35,008 bases of DNA from positions 1 through 35,008 of the forward strand of contig JAFEIL010000169.1 in assembly GCA_017495105.1 (NCBI GenBank). Direction: 5' to 3'. Below are positions 25,643 through 33,589 of the stretch, piece by piece. This DNA comes from Emticicia sp. Lineage in GTDB: Bacteria > Bacteroidota > Bacteroidia > Cytophagales > Spirosomataceae. The notes below the pieces were generated by a model. It was not told the origin of the DNA and made no database searches. It saw only the letters and a program-made list of their open reading frames with translations. Every line of letters begins with the position of its first letter. The first letter of the stretch is position 1. Position numbers and translations under genes: made by a program.

Positions 25643-26377
25643 ATGACTAAGAATATTGACCTAAAAGAATATTGGGAAAATAAACCACAACTTTTACCAA
25701 GTGTCTCGATTGATTGTGTCACGCTGGGCTTTCATAATAATCAACTTAAAATTTTACTTTTGAAGTATAAAAATACTGGGTATTATGCTTTACCAGGTGG
25801 ATTTATCAATTTGGACGAAGATTTGGAAGATGCTGCACAGCGGATTTTGGAAGAAAGAACGGGTTTGAGAAATATTTATTTGGAGCAATTTCATGTTTTT
25901 GGTAGTAATAACCGTCGAAATGATGACACGCATAGAGAAATTATGGCAGGTTGTGATATTGAAATTAAACCTAATAATTTTTTATTGAATCGTTTTATTT
26001 CGATTGGGTACTATGCTTTGATTGATTTTACGAAAGCCACTCCAAGCCCTGATGAATTGTCTGATTCTTGTATGTGGTATGATTTGGATAAAATTCCGAC
26101 TTTGATGTTTGACCACAATGAGATTTTTCGGAAAGCCCTCGAAACTCTTCGTACGATGCTTGATGAAAAGTTGATATGCTTTAATTTACTTCCCGAAACT
26201 TTCACGATGAATGAATTACAAAATTTATATGAAACGATTTTGGGAGAAAAACTGGTCCGTTCAAATTTTCAGCGAAAAATGCTCAGTTTGGGAATTTTAG
26301 AACGTATCGAAAAGAAAATGACAGGTGCAGCCAATAAAGCACCGTATTTGTATCGTTTTGTAGGTGAGGCATATTAA
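25643..26377 (+). CDS. Nudix-domain transcriptional regulator (NrtR/AraR type)
   Basis: 244 residues: a Nudix domain (about 18-160) followed by a winged helix (about 165-240, with T-M-N-E-L-Q and R-S-N-F-Q-R-K), the architecture of NrtR. The Nudix box begins at G53 and keeps E59, R67, E71 and G74, but two conserved glutamates of GX5EX7REUXEEXGU are replaced by I68 and R72. Hydrolysis is therefore unlikely and ligand sensing likely. Known members respond to ADP-ribose (NAD control) or, in Bacteroides, to arabinose. Given the surrounding glycan genes, a sugar sensor is the better guess. It has its own promoter and a palindrome upstream, and is divergent from the sugar dehydrogenase gene. Its stop lies 3 bases from the end of the convergent gene. 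Confidence 0.88.
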   Translation: MTKNIDLKEYWENKPQLLPSVSIDCVTLGFHNNQLKILLLKYKNTGYYALPGGFINLDEDLEDAAQRILEERTGLRNIYLEQFHVFGSNNRRNDDTHREIMAGCDIEIKPNNFLLNRFISIGYYALIDFTKATPSPDELSDSCMWYDLDKIPTLMFDHNEIFRKALETLRTMLDEKLICFNLLPETFTMNELQNLYETILGEKLVRSNFQRKMLSLGILERIEKKMTGAANKAPYLYRFVGEAY

Positions 26378-26380
26378 CGA

Positions 26381-27976
26381 TTATTTGTTTGTAATGATTA
26401 CAATCGTGCCATTTGCTCCTCTTGCACCGAAGGCTGCACTATTGCCATATTTTACTGCACCGAGCGACTTAATATCTATGACGCTTAAATTGTTCAAAAT
26501 ATTCATTACTGTACTTTCTTCATCAATAAAATTACCATCATACAAAAGTGCTGGCGTTATTGTGCCACCGCCTCCACCTAAATTGGTATTTGTGCTTCGA
26601 AAATGAATTCTGTATTGCCCCAACTCGTTGATGACCATTAATCCAGGAATACGGCGAAGTAAGTCAAAAACTGAAAGATTTTGGTCACTTTCGCTGATTT
26701 TTAGCGTAATGTCATTTGATACAATTTGTGGAATTGTACGTTCTTCTATTAATTCGGCAACCTCCTTTTTATTGAAACTTGTCCCTTGAATTCTCACTTC
26801 ACTTTTGTTGCTATCGACTTCAAAACCTTTGAAAGCAATTTTTGGTGTGTTGGTTTCAAGTGGTGGAAGCGTTGCAAATATCTGTGTTTGTGGAGCATAA
26901 TCATCGGGTAATAAATTTGCCATTCCTTCTGCTCCCCAATAACCTTTTATCAGAATGCCATTTGGTTTACTTAACCAGCCAGTTTCGGTAAAAGCTGAAT
27001 AATTACGTACTAAATCAATGATTGAGTAGGGGTTTGGATAATCGGCAAAAATGCGAATCGGAACGTAGCGATTAGTTGAAAAAACCATTATTGGAAAATC
27101 TGATTGTAGAATATATTCAGCAGATTCGGAATCATACCTACAAATTTCTTCGGGCGTACATTCGGCCAATGCACCATATGATATTTCGCTTGCTACGCTT
27201 GTTCGACCATAATACATTGTTTTTGGACGAAGGATTTTGAAAATCGCAAAGCCATTTTCATTGAGTTTTCGCTGTGAAAGTGAAACCAAAAAATTTCGGA
27301 AAGAGTCATTGTATGCTTTTTCTCGATTTTTGGCCCATTTTCTTGATTCTTCTACGGAAATTGAATCTAGGTTCGTAAAAAACTTGAAACCAGCAAGATA
27401 AGTTTGCTCACCATCGGTCTCAAATTTCTCCATTTGAAAAGCGATTTTTAAACCAAAAGCATCGTTCTGAATCATGATTGGTTCAGTAGCGGTTGCAATA
27501 AGTTTTTTCTTGTTGTTATAATCCAGCTTGATTATTTCTGGATTTAAGATTTTACAATCTTTAAAGAAATTAGATTCTCCAAGTAATCCCCGACTAAAAA
27601 GTTTCCATTTTTTTCGCCATTCTCTATCGTGTTGAGCAATTACTTTTACTTCGTTGAGCTCAAAACCATTTTGTAGGATGATTTTTAAGTTATGTTTTGT
27701 TGAGTTTCCTTTGACAATTATAGTTCGATACCTTGCATATCCAACAAATGTTGCAATTAAATCTGCTTTTTGGATATTATTTGGAATTTTAATGGTATAA
27801 TTTCCATCAATATCGGTAGTTGTACCAATACGAGTATTATTGATAAAAACATTTGCAAAAGGAATGGGTGTTTGATTTCGTTCAACCACTTTTCCTTGAA
27901 TTTGCCAATGCGTATTTTGCGAAAATGTGGTTTTGAATGAAAGGGTAAAAACAAAAAACCAATATAGTTTTTTCAT
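26381..27976 (-). CDS. CarboxypepD_reg-like protein with C-terminal TonB-plug-like domain, no barrel
   Basis: 531 residues with a Sec signal ending F-S-Q (about 20). Residues 25-110 are a carboxypeptidase-D regulatory-like beta-sandwich (G-K-V-V-E-R-N, G-T-T-T-D-I-D-G-N-Y). The middle (about 115-430) is not recognised. The last 100 or so residues resemble the plug of TonB-dependent receptors (L-L-R-R-I-P-G-L, a Gly-rich loop, G-A-R-G-A-N-G-T-I-V-I-I-T-N-K), but the protein ends where a beta-barrel should begin. SusC proteins contain the same first and last parts, so this is a receptor-like protein without a channel; a periplasmic or outer-membrane accessory role is inferred. It lies 54 bases downstream of the FG-GAP/UnbV gene with a strong hairpin between. 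Confidence 0.75.
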   Translation of the reverse strand: MKKLYWFFVFTLSFKTTFSQNTHWQIQGKVVERNQTPIPFANVFINNTRIGTTTDIDGNYTIKIPNNIQKADLIATFVGYARYRTIIVKGNSTKHNLKIILQNGFELNEVKVIAQHDREWRKKWKLFSRGLLGESNFFKDCKILNPEIIKLDYNNKKKLIATATEPIMIQNDAFGLKIAFQMEKFETDGEQTYLAGFKFFTNLDSISVEESRKWAKNREKAYNDSFRNFLVSLSQRKLNENGFAIFKILRPKTMYYGRTSVASEISYGALAECTPEEICRYDSESAEYILQSDFPIMVFSTNRYVPIRIFADYPNPYSIIDLVRNYSAFTETGWLSKPNGILIKGYWGAEGMANLLPDDYAPQTQIFATLPPLETNTPKIAFKGFEVDSNKSEVRIQGTSFNKKEVAELIEERTIPQIVSNDITLKISESDQNLSVFDLLRRIPGLMVINELGQYRIHFRSTNTNLGGGGGTITPALLYDGNFIDEESTVMNILNNLSVIDIKSLGAVKYGNSAAFGARGANGTIVIITNK

Positions 27977-27993
27977 TTTGTGGTGGTCATTAA

Positions 27994-28026
27994 ATGCCCG
28001 ATGTAATGCTAAATTACATCGGGCAT
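27994..28026 (-). terminator. Perfect hairpin after the FG-GAP/UnbV gene
   Basis: A 14-base stem ATGCCCGATGTAAT / ATTACATCGGGCAT with a 5-base loop, 4 bases past the stop. A short T-rich tail follows on both strands. It may end or reduce transcription before the next gene at 27976. Confidence 0.7.
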
Positions 28027-28030
28027 AATT

Positions 28031-31000
28031 TTATTTAATAAAACGTTTCGCACCTTTAGTGTTGATAATTTCAGCACTTTCAATATCTGAGCTGATTATC
28101 AGATTATGAGCAGATTGTGATAAAAAAGACGAACCAAATCCGATTTCTTCTCGGCGGGTTTTTCCGTTTTTGAGTTTCAATAAAACCGTAGTTTCGTTTG
28201 GTTTTAAGGCAATGCTCCTTATGGGAAAATGGTATTCAAAAAACTTTAAAGTATTTTTGTTTTGTGAGGTAATTGTCAATAGTTTCCCTTGTGGATTCAT
28301 AATTTTTACTAAACTTTTGGCATCGCCTGTTACGCAATAGCCACTTTTTTCGAGAGAAATTGAGGCAAAATTACCTTTTCCATTGCCTTTTAGCAGTAAT
28401 CCGTTGAGTGCATCATTTCGTCCAACGGCAACTTCTGCACCAAAGTCATTTCCTGTGAGTAGTACATCTAAATTGCCATCTTGGTCAAAATCTTGAGTAA
28501 TCATACCAAAAATTGGTGCAAATTGTGCTTGAATTGGGAGTTCTCTTATCTCAAAAACACCTTTTCCTTTGTTTTCTATATAGCTACTTTCTAGCCAATT
28601 CGCTTTCAGAATCAATGCATCTTTTAGCTCTTCTGGTTTTAAAATTTCTTTGATTGTAGCCTGCGAAAATTTAGCGTAATTCTGAAAACGCTGACGGGTC
28701 TGGATAAATTGTTTGGCTAAATCATCTCGAGTATTATACGGAAATTCTTTGAGTTTATCTTCCAAGTCTTTGTAGTAAACCGTTGGAATTGCATCATAAA
28801 AGCCATCATTATTGAAGTCTTTTGCATAGACGCTCACGGGGTGTTTGTCGGAGGCACGCAAGAGTGTATTGATGCCTGTATTGCCAGCAATATAATCCAT
28901 ATCGCCATCATTATCGAAATCTCCTGAAGTAATACTCGTCCACCAGCCGATTTTATTGGCGATAGATTTATTTGGAGTTTGAGCGAATCCGAAGATTCCT
29001 TTTTCGTTTTTCAGGAATGTAATTGGCATGAACTCACCTGCAAGTACCAAGTCTTGCCAGCCATCATTGTCGAAGTCAGACCAGGTAACATCGCAAATCA
29101 TACCGATGTTTTTTAGTTGAGGAGCAATTTGAGCCGTTACGTCAGTAAATTTAATTCCCCCTCTGAGGGTCAAGGGGCTTTCATTTCTCAAAATGTAACT
29201 TGAAACTGGTTTTGGGTAAGATGAAGGCTCAACTCGTCCGCCCACAAAGAGGTCTAAGTCGCCATCGTGGTCGTAGTCGGCAGCTTTTACGCATGAGCCA
29301 CTTTTTAAGAATTTGGGTAAAGCATCGGCTGCTAACTGAAAATGTCCTTTTCCATCATTCAAATAAAATTGGTCTTGCAGAGAAGGTGTACCTACTTGAA
29401 ATTCTGAACTTCCACTGACAATATATAAATCTAAATCGCCATCGCCATCTGCATCGAAGAGGAGTGTTCCCATATCTTCGGTTATTTTTTCTTTTCCGTC
29501 TTTACCCGAAAGTAAATCTTGAGTCGAAAACTTTCCGTCTTTGCCTTGAATCAGAAATTTGCCTTTGTGGTTGTTTGAGCCACCCACAAAAACGTCCTCA
29601 ATACCATCGCCATTTACATCTCCGACTGCAAGTCCAGGCCCAAACTGTGAAAATTTATGTGGAATAAGTTTCTGCACGTTGAAGTCAATATAATCTTCTT
29701 CTTCGTGAATATAATTCACATTGAGTTTATCAGAAATATCGACAAAAAGCAGATTTTGTTTGGCTAACTGAACTTTTGGTAGGGGTGGGGTTGCATTTTT
29801 CTCTTCAAGTGTAATAACCTGATTGGCTTTGATATTGTCAATAGTCTGGGTATGGCCATTGCCCCATGTTACTTTTAGTTGAGCAATTTGCTTATGTTTT
29901 CCTAAACCAAAATGTGCGATTGGCTCAACGGTCGATAAGTATCCACGATAAGGTGAATGCTCATATACCTGTTGTTCGGATTTGCCATATTTTATTTCGA
30001 CCCAAGCACCAATTCCAGCAAGGTTGCTTTTGTTTCCTTTAAATTTAACTCTTAAATAATTACTTTCTTGCGATTTTAGCTGTATCAAGTTATTCTGATA
30101 AACCGAAGCCGAATCATTGATATTATTGACGATATAGTCTAAATCACCGTCATTATCAAGGTCGGCATAAGCTGCTCCATTCGATGAAGTTGGTTGTGTT
30201 ATTCCCCATTTATCGGTCACATCATCAAAGCCTAAATGTCCGTTATTATGAAAGGCAAAGTTTTTGAGTTTGACTGTAGGAATATAGTCTAAAAGATACA
30301 TTGGGTCAGCTAAATTGCCCACCGACGAACGATAAGCGATAAAATCTAAGTCGGTAATATCTCTTGGAAAACCATTGGTTATGATAATGTCACGATAGCC
30401 GTCATTGTCGAAGTCTGTTACCATCGGAGTCCAACTCCAATCGGTTTGTGCTACTCCTGCCAATAAACTAACTTCACTAAAAACTGATTGTCCACTAATT
30501 GGATTTCTACCCTGATTTACCTGTAAGGTATTACGAGCGTATTGATATGTATAATTAAATCGGTCATTGTTTTGGTAGGTGGCATAACTATTTGCAGGAG
30601 TCATCATTTTCTTGCGATAGTTGTTGGCGGGCATCATATCAAGGGCAATAATATCCATCAATCCATCATTGTTTATATCCGAGACATCATTTCCCATTGC
30701 CGAGTAGGAGGTATGTTTAAAGTATTCCTTTGCTTGCTCAGTAAAAGTGCCATTTTTATTATTTATATAGAGCAAGTCGTTGGTTAAGAAATCGTTGGTT
30801 ACGTAAATATCTTTCCAACCATCTCGATTGATATCGGTAATATTAATTCCCAAGCCAAAACCATCATCAAAAATCCCGGCTTCTTTTGAAACGTCTTCAA
30901 AATGCACAGCCCCTTTTTCGAGCGTATTTTTATATAAACGGTCGGTTTTTTTTGAAAAAATTATCTTCCCCTTCTCATTATATTTATTCGGAAAACGGCT

Positions 31001-31606
31001 GTCTTCCATCTGATTTACTACTAAATAGAGATCTAAATCGCCATCATTGTCATAATCGAAAAATGCTGCGTTTGTTGTATGGGTTGTGTCGGCAATGCCA
31101 TAATCTTTGGCCATTTCTTTGAATGTTGGTATGCCTTCTTTATCAAATCCTTGGTTTACATATAGTAGGTTTGCTCGTTGGTCGGCTCGTTTTTTAACTG
31201 TTACCGATACGTAAATATCGAGTAAATTATCGTTATTAATATCAATCAATGATACTCCGCTACTCCAACGCCCTTCACCGCTTACTTTGGCTTTGTCGGT
31301 TATATCCACAAACTTCAAAGCACTACTCGAATCGGCAGTTTTATTGATATAAAGTTTATTACTTACTTGATTTCCAGTAAAATAAACATCCGTTTTGTTG
31401 TCATTATTGAAGTCTCCCAATGCAACACCACCACCATTATAGATGTATTCAAAATTAACGATATTCATCGTGTCATTTTCTATGATTCTATTGGAAAATG
31501 TAATGCCAGTATCCTCTGATTTGAGTTCAGTAAATAGTGTTTTTTCTTTGCACGAAAAAATAGATAAACTAAATAAAATAGCGAAATAAACAGCGTTTTT
31601 TTGCAT
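28031..31606 (-). CDS. FG-GAP / ASPIC-UnbV repeat lipoprotein (CRTAC1-like)
   Basis: About 1191 residues with lipobox S-I-F-S-C. Two FG-GAP propeller blocks with many calcium loops (D-F-N-N-D-N-K-T-D, D-Y-D-N-D-G-D-L-D, D-A-D-G-D-G-D-L-D and others) flank an ASPIC/UnbV domain near residues 490-590 (G-I-G-A-W-V-E-I, H-F-G-L-G). Such proteins often sit beside SusCD pairs in Cytophagales; they are thought to bind glycan or protein on the cell surface, but no function is proven. The frame is open to ATG 31654, yet that start lies inside the upstream terminator and ahead of a -7 element at 31632-31639, so ATG 31606, which begins a proper lipoprotein signal, is chosen. Confidence 0.88.
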   Translation of the reverse strand: MQKNAVYFAILFSLSIFSCKEKTLFTELKSEDTGITFSNRIIENDTMNIVNFEYIYNGGGVALGDFNNDNKTDVYFTGNQVSNKLYINKTADSSSALKFVDITDKAKVSGEGRWSSGVSLIDINNDNLLDIYVSVTVKKRADQRANLLYVNQGFDKEGIPTFKEMAKDYGIADTTHTTNAAFFDYDNDGDLDLYLVVNQMEDSRFPNKYNEKGKIIFSKKTDRLYKNTLEKGAVHFEDVSKEAGIFDDGFGLGINITDINRDGWKDIYVTNDFLTNDLLYINNKNGTFTEQAKEYFKHTSYSAMGNDVSDINNDGLMDIIALDMMPANNYRKKMMTPANSYATYQNNDRFNYTYQYARNTLQVNQGRNPISGQSVFSEVSLLAGVAQTDWSWTPMVTDFDNDGYRDIIITNGFPRDITDLDFIAYRSSVGNLADPMYLLDYIPTVKLKNFAFHNNGHLGFDDVTDKWGITQPTSSNGAAYADLDNDGDLDYIVNNINDSASVYQNNLIQLKSQESNYLRVKFKGNKSNLAGIGAWVEIKYGKSEQQVYEHSPYRGYLSTVEPIAHFGLGKHKQIAQLKVTWGNGHTQTIDNIKANQVITLEEKNATPPLPKVQLAKQNLLFVDISDKLNVNYIHEEEDYIDFNVQKLIPHKFSQFGPGLAVGDVNGDGIEDVFVGGSNNHKGKFLIQGKDGKFSTQDLLSGKDGKEKITEDMGTLLFDADGDGDLDLYIVSGSSEFQVGTPSLQDQFYLNDGKGHFQLAADALPKFLKSGSCVKAADYDHDGDLDLFVGGRVEPSSYPKPVSSYILRNESPLTLRGGIKFTDVTAQIAPQLKNIGMICDVTWSDFDNDGWQDLVLAGEFMPITFLKNEKGIFGFAQTPNKSIANKIGWWTSITSGDFDNDGDMDYIAGNTGINTLLRASDKHPVSVYAKDFNNDGFYDAIPTVYYKDLEDKLKEFPYNTRDDLAKQFIQTRQRFQNYAKFSQATIKEILKPEELKDALILKANWLESSYIENKGKGVFEIRELPIQAQFAPIFGMITQDFDQDGNLDVLLTGNDFGAEVAVGRNDALNGLLLKGNGKGNFASISLEKSGYCVTGDAKSLVKIMNPQGKLLTITSQNKNTLKFFEYHFPIRSIALKPNETTVLLKLKNGKTRREEIGFGSSFLSQSAHNLIISSDIESAEIINTKGAKRFIK

Positions 31607-31631
31607 TGAAATATGTTTAGGCTTATTGAAA

Positions 31632-31639
31632 CAAAGATA
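31632..31639 (-). promoter_or_regulatory. Probable -7 element for the FG-GAP/UnbV gene
   Basis: TATCTTTG on the minus strand matches TAnnTTTG, 26 bases before the ATG. The place for the -33 element is taken by the SusD terminator hairpin and has no TTTG. Confidence 0.4.
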
Positions 31640-31643
31640 AACT

Positions 31644-31682
31644 AAAAACGCCATGTAGAAATAGATTCCACATGACGTTTTT
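31644..31682 (-). terminator. Terminator after the SusD gene
   Basis: Arms 31644-31660 and 31666-31682 pair along 17 bases. The two mismatches on the plus strand are G-U pairs on the minus-strand RNA, so the stem is intact only in the SusD direction. A T5 tract closes the stem. Confidence 0.8.
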
Positions 31683-31766
31683 TTGTGTTTATGAGAAAAA
31701 TAAAATTTTGAATTTCAATAATGGAGAACTATTAAATATTCATCATCAATCATTCATCATTAATTA

Positions 31767-33500
31767 TTAATACCCAGGATTTTGCTTTAAAATGTCAGCT
31801 CCCGTCAAGTCAATTTGAGCTTGTGGAATTGGCAAGATAGCATGTTTCGCTTGGTATGTTGCACCACCTAATGTATTAGGTAAGAATTGACCTTCATATT
31901 TCAAGTAAGCGTTGATAGCTGTAACATCATCTCCCCAACGAACTAAGTCGAAGAAACGGTGTCCTTCCATTGCTAATTCCAACTTACGCTCGAAACGAAC
32001 GGCTGTACGAGCAACTGCTTTGTCAGTCCAAGCAGCAGCATATGGCTTAATTACATATTTAGCAGCTAGTCCACCATCTTGAGTAACAAATGAAGCTGGG
32101 TTTGCAGCACGATTACGAATTAAGTTTACATAATCACGTGCTTTTTCTAAGCTACCTATTTCAACTTCACACTCAGCCGCCATCAACAATACGTCAGCAA
32201 AACGGATGATTGTTACGTTTAATGCAGTATAACCAGGAGTCCACGAACTATTATCTTGTAACGAACCTTTCTCAGATTTGTAGTAAGAGTATTTCTTTGG
32301 AGAGTATGGTCCACCATTTGGTTGGTTACGAATCCAGTCAAATCCTGGGTGTTTTTGCCAGTCTAAGAACATGATACCACGACGACCAATTGTGTGGTCA
32401 ATACGAGGGTCAAGTTCACCTGCATCAGGTGTAAATGCTGTACCTGATTGAATGTTCATATCGGTTTTTACTGCATTTGCAGGAGTGTTGTACGAACCAT
32501 CTAATAATGGTAAACCATTTCTAGTACGGTAAGAATTACCCAACTCAAAGCTTGGTTGGAAGAATCCACAACAGTTACCAGGACCATTAGGACCAGTGTT
32601 ATAAGGCCAGTTTAAGTCACCATCAGAGTTAGCGTTATTTACACTACCAGTATTAGCAGCAGCTTGAACCGCAAAGATTGATTCTGAATTATTATCGTTA
32701 GAGGCTTTATACAAATCTGGGAAACTTGGTACTAAAGCATATTTTTTGCCATTAGTAGTTACACCATTTGCAATAACAGCGTCCAAAAGAGTTTTTGCTT
32801 CAGCATATTTCCTTTGTGCCATGTATACCTTTGCTAAATAAGATGCTGCCGCCCATTTGTTAGCACGACCTGCTTGGCCTTGAGTTGCAGGCAAATTGTC
32901 ATAAGCAGTTTTGAAATCAGCTTCGATTTTTGGCCATAAATCAGCATCGTTTTTGACTTTTTCGATACCAGAACCTACGTCAACAGTCTCATCTACATAA
33001 GGAGTGTTATTGTAGTTTCTTTTCAAAGAGAAATAGAAGTGACCTCTCAAGAATTTAGCCTCTGCTTCTAAACGTTTTTTGTCATCTGCAGTTACATCTG
33101 CTTGTGCATCTTTCAATAAACCTAACACGTTATTAGCACGTGCTACACCTTCGTATAATCCACGATAGTTATCGTTCATTACACCTTGTGTAGAAAGGTA
33201 CTCAAAACGTTGGATTGGGTTGATGTCAGAAAAGTCGCCTGGGTCAGTTCCTTTGTTTGCATCACCACCACGAATACTTCCCCATACCCAGTTATTAGGG
33301 TGAACCATACGTGTACCATAACCACTCATTTGTCCGTAAGCTGAAATCAAAGCTCCTTCCAAACCTTTTTTAGTAGTCAACTGGCTCTTTGCAATCGCAC
33401 CAGTTGGAAGTACTGTAAGGAAATCTTCCTTACATGAGTATCCTATTAAAGTAAGCAAGGATACTGCTAATGTTAATTTACTGAAAATATATTTTCTCAT
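31767..33500 (-). CDS. SusD/RagB family outer-membrane glycan-binding lipoprotein
   Basis: 577 residues with lipobox I-G-Y-S-C (acylated C23), so it is anchored to the outer membrane. The fold markers of SusD are visible: an N-terminal L-x-x-x-P-T-G-A segment, TPR-like helices (about 80-240, for example A-E-A-K-F-L-R-G-H-F-Y-F), and the C-terminal family motif E-R-x-x-E-L-A-M-E-G-H-R-F-F-D-L-V-R-W-G-D. It ends I-L-K-Q-N-P-G-Y, also typical. SusD binds the oligosaccharide as a lid over the SusC channel. It follows SusC by 89 bases on the same strand, the standard order, and is bounded by its own terminator. Ligand specificity cannot be read by eye. Confidence 0.95.
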   Translation of the reverse strand: MRKYIFSKLTLAVSLLTLIGYSCKEDFLTVLPTGAIAKSQLTTKKGLEGALISAYGQMSGYGTRMVHPNNWVWGSIRGGDANKGTDPGDFSDINPIQRFEYLSTQGVMNDNYRGLYEGVARANNVLGLLKDAQADVTADDKKRLEAEAKFLRGHFYFSLKRNYNNTPYVDETVDVGSGIEKVKNDADLWPKIEADFKTAYDNLPATQGQAGRANKWAAASYLAKVYMAQRKYAEAKTLLDAVIANGVTTNGKKYALVPSFPDLYKASNDNNSESIFAVQAAANTGSVNNANSDGDLNWPYNTGPNGPGNCCGFFQPSFELGNSYRTRNGLPLLDGSYNTPANAVKTDMNIQSGTAFTPDAGELDPRIDHTIGRRGIMFLDWQKHPGFDWIRNQPNGGPYSPKKYSYYKSEKGSLQDNSSWTPGYTALNVTIIRFADVLLMAAECEVEIGSLEKARDYVNLIRNRAANPASFVTQDGGLAAKYVIKPYAAAWTDKAVARTAVRFERKLELAMEGHRFFDLVRWGDDVTAINAYLKYEGQFLPNTLGGATYQAKHAILPIPQAQIDLTGADILKQNPGY

Positions 33501-33518
33501 TTTAATAATGAATTTTTG

Positions 33519-33534
33519 AGTTAAATGTTTAACT
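33519..33534. repeat. Palindrome in the SusD leader
   Basis: Perfect AGTTAAA-TG-TTTAACT, 19 bases upstream of the SusD ATG. Possible regulatory or RNA element. Confidence 0.35.
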
Positions 33535-33541
33535 TTTTATT

Positions 33542-33581
33542 ATTTGGCAGCCAATTAAGTAAACCAAACTAACTGCCAAAT
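33542..33581. other. Hairpin in the SusC-SusD gap
   Basis: Perfect 9-base arms ATTTGGCAG (33542-33550) and CTGCCAAAT (33573-33581) with a 22-base loop, just after the SusC stop. On the coding strand an A-rich, not T-rich, stretch follows, so an RNA-processing or stabilising role fits better than termination. Confidence 0.4.
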
Positions 33582-33589
33582 GTTTTCAA

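Noticed and set aside
31607-31654. N-terminal extension of the FG-GAP/UnbV protein
   Set aside because: It would start inside the SusD terminator and upstream of the predicted -7 element; the internal ATG gives a proper lipoprotein signal.
33542-33581. Terminator between SusC and SusD
   Set aside because: No T-run on the coding strand, and the two genes normally form one operon.
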